Assembly (NCBI RefSeq): GCF_040436345.1
Contig: NC_133233.1
Location: forward strand, 11,179,381-11,243,380
Source of the DNA: Pagrus major
Lineage: Eukaryota; Chordata; Actinopteri; Spariformes; Sparidae
DNA length: 64,000 bases
Direction: 5' to 3'
Shown here: positions 62,001 through 64,000 of the stretch, piece by piece
Layout of the letters: each line of letters starts with the position of its first letter
Position numbering within the stretch: position 1 is the first letter of the stretch
Position numbers and translations under genes: made by a program
The notes under the pieces: generated by a model
The model's database searches: none
Told to the model about the DNA's origin: nothing
What the model saw: the letters and a program-made list of their open reading frames with translations, nothing else

Positions 62001-64000
62001 ATAAAAAGATGTTATAATTGAACTGACCTGCTCATGACCCTACTGTTTGCATGCACATATACAGCAAATCTTATTTAGAAATTTAGTAGATTTAAGAAAG
62101 AGTATTGCAAACATGAGGTTCACTGCGGCCCACTGGAAGATCTGCACACTAATATAAAGTTTTATACATACACTTTGGCCCTGGTTGGTGTTATCATCAA
62201 TCCTGAATTATCCAATCACACGTGGTCACTTGAAACACATGGTGATAGGCATGTTAATGCCAGGTGTGAACCGACTGACTTAGAGCTGTCAGCTTGTGAC
62301 CTTTGTCTCCACCATCTCTTGCATTTTCTCCACTGACCAGGAGAGGCAGCACCACTGCATCACAGTGGCAAACACCACAGAGAAAGAACGTTCTGGACGC
62401 CGTGGTGACCATAAACCACAATGTCTGTGGTTTGCGTCCGGTCAGGGACCCGTGTGCTAATTAGCAATAGCTGCGACCACGTACAGTAAACACACCAGGC
62501 AGTCACGCATTCACAGACACACAACCCAACAAACACTCGACCTCCGTGGCTAATTTCAGCCTCATAGATAGTAAGTTGCAGTTAAACAGGATAGGGTGTG
62601 CACAACTTTGTAGACCAATGATCTGACTGTCCAACAGAATAAGATACAGAGCTGAAAATGTTACACTTCCCTTACACACTTACACACACGTCAGATTTTA
62701 ATTTTTGCTGTGGCAAAATACCTTGCCTCCTGTGGCGGGGCGTGCTGGTGGCAGCTGAAAATTGTACTAAGGCTTTTCTTAAAGGTTCCCTGTGGAGCTT
62801 TTGACCACTAGTAGCGCTGTGGAGCGATGTTTTTATAAGTGGGTCCTCGCTTTTCAATTCTGGTATGCAGGTGTATGTATGTGACACCTCGCTGTTGTCT
62901 TCATCCTGTAACTTCAACATCCTCCCTGCACTCAGCACAGACAGACTGTCTCCAAACACTCTTGATATACGTCATACTGTGATGAATTGACAGAGCAGCC
63001 CTCTATTTGTCCATTTTAATATCATGCTATTCATCACTTCTTCAACAATTTCAAACAAACAACATGTGTGAGGAGTATTATGGGTGAGTGAACCCATGTA
63101 CAGTGAGAAAAAAGTGCTTAAAAATGAGCCTGTTAATTACCATTGAGGGAAATGTAATAATGTGACAGATTAAAATTAGGATTAAAGGTAACAGATGTGA
63201 GTTTTGATTGTGTGACACAAAGGGTGGATACCAGAATTAGCTGGTGCTAGACAAGTCCAGGAGCTGCTGGAAGTCAGAGATACAGTCTGAGGCTTTCACT
63301 GAGCGTCCGTCTCTCCGGTCAATAGACGTGGTGATGGTGTCTGACCACACTCAGTATAATTGAACTGTAACTCCACCACTGAATGTGGACTTTAAACCGA
63401 GGCCAACCACGTTGTCTGGATGTATCATTTTGGTTATTTCCCTGGAGGTCTGCTCTCTTCAAAGTAAGCTTAATATTATTAAATTATTAACAACCGTATC
63501 GTTATCACAGGAGAGAATTCAACTGGATTACACTATGGTGGAGATAAATCAATGTGTTTAAATTGCTACTGCAAATGAAATAATGAGCTCTGAGGATTTT
63601 TCTGTCAGAAATAGTCTGTGTGGGCAGTAAGAGACTGATAGAGGAGTGTTCTACCTTCATGTCAGATGAGTGAGCAGCCTGACGATGGGAAATCAAAGAG
63701 AAAGTTGTGGCTTATGAACACAGTCCAGATAGACAACCAAAAAATCAGAACCTCACCGGCCTCAGTTCATGACTACAGGGTGTTCAGGCATTAAAGGAAG
63801 GAGATCTTAGTATCAAGCTACTGATCATTTCTACAATACACATGCACGTGTATGATACACAGTCCTTTTAATGGTTTCCACTGCTTGACAGATGGTGGTA
63901 ACGCACTAACTAATGCTGCAATGCACCAGCAAAGGGACGGGAAGAAGGTGACAGCTGGCAATTTGAAATCAATGTCATCAATGCTCAAGCTTTCAAGAAG
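59058..64000. other. Upstream flank of nrros
   Basis: No protein-coding exon is recognised on either strand. A non-coding nrros leader exon and its promoter are expected somewhere here because coding exon 1 has an acceptor just before the ATG. I could not fix their position. A T run lies near 61220-61234. Confidence 0.5.

Noticed and set aside
62672-62959. 95-codon minus-strand open frame upstream of nrros
   Set aside because: It has no recognisable domain, and no splice sites or codon pattern support it.

Overview
The window is eukaryotic nuclear DNA from a ray-finned fish. Its genes are split by GT-AG introns, intergenic and intronic DNA is rich in microsatellites and teleost-type short inverted-repeat elements, and it carries a selenoprotein J gene, a family known mainly from ray-finned fishes. 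I recognise four genes. The species cannot be named from the sequence.

Positions 1-23.2 kb (minus strand) hold the 5' end of vav3, a Rho/Rac guanine nucleotide exchange factor. Coding exon 1 (22915-23121) and exon 2 (6513-6629) are present, separated by a 16.3 kb intron. The rest of the gene lies beyond the left edge. 23.2-30.5 kb is intergenic and repeat-rich.

Positions 30.5-37.6 kb (plus strand) hold selenoprotein J. Nine coding exons give 344 residues of ADP-ribosylglycohydrolase/J1-crystallin fold, with an in-frame TGA at codon 263 one base before a splice donor. A stem-loop follows the TGA, a SECIS candidate lies in the short 3' UTR, and an upstream exon may add ten residues to the N-terminus.

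Positions 39.6-50.0 kb (plus strand) hold sh3glb1 (endophilin B1): nine coding exons, 364 residues, N-BAR plus SH3. It starts about 2.3 kb after the selenoprotein J stop, in the same direction.

Positions 54.9-59.1 kb (minus strand) hold nrros (LRRC33), a leucine-rich-repeat membrane protein of 685 residues made from a signal-peptide exon and one large exon. It converges with sh3glb1. The last 5 kb is its upstream flank.

The genes do not form a pathway: one acts in receptor signalling to Rac, one is a selenium-dependent protein of uncertain role, one bends membranes, and one is a latent TGF-beta anchor. The most striking feature is the selenoprotein J locus, where TGA recoding, splicing and possible nonsense-mediated decay meet within a few bases and the enzyme family's metal-binding acids appear to be replaced. 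Splice sites were read by eye and by protein continuity; no search or folding program was run.
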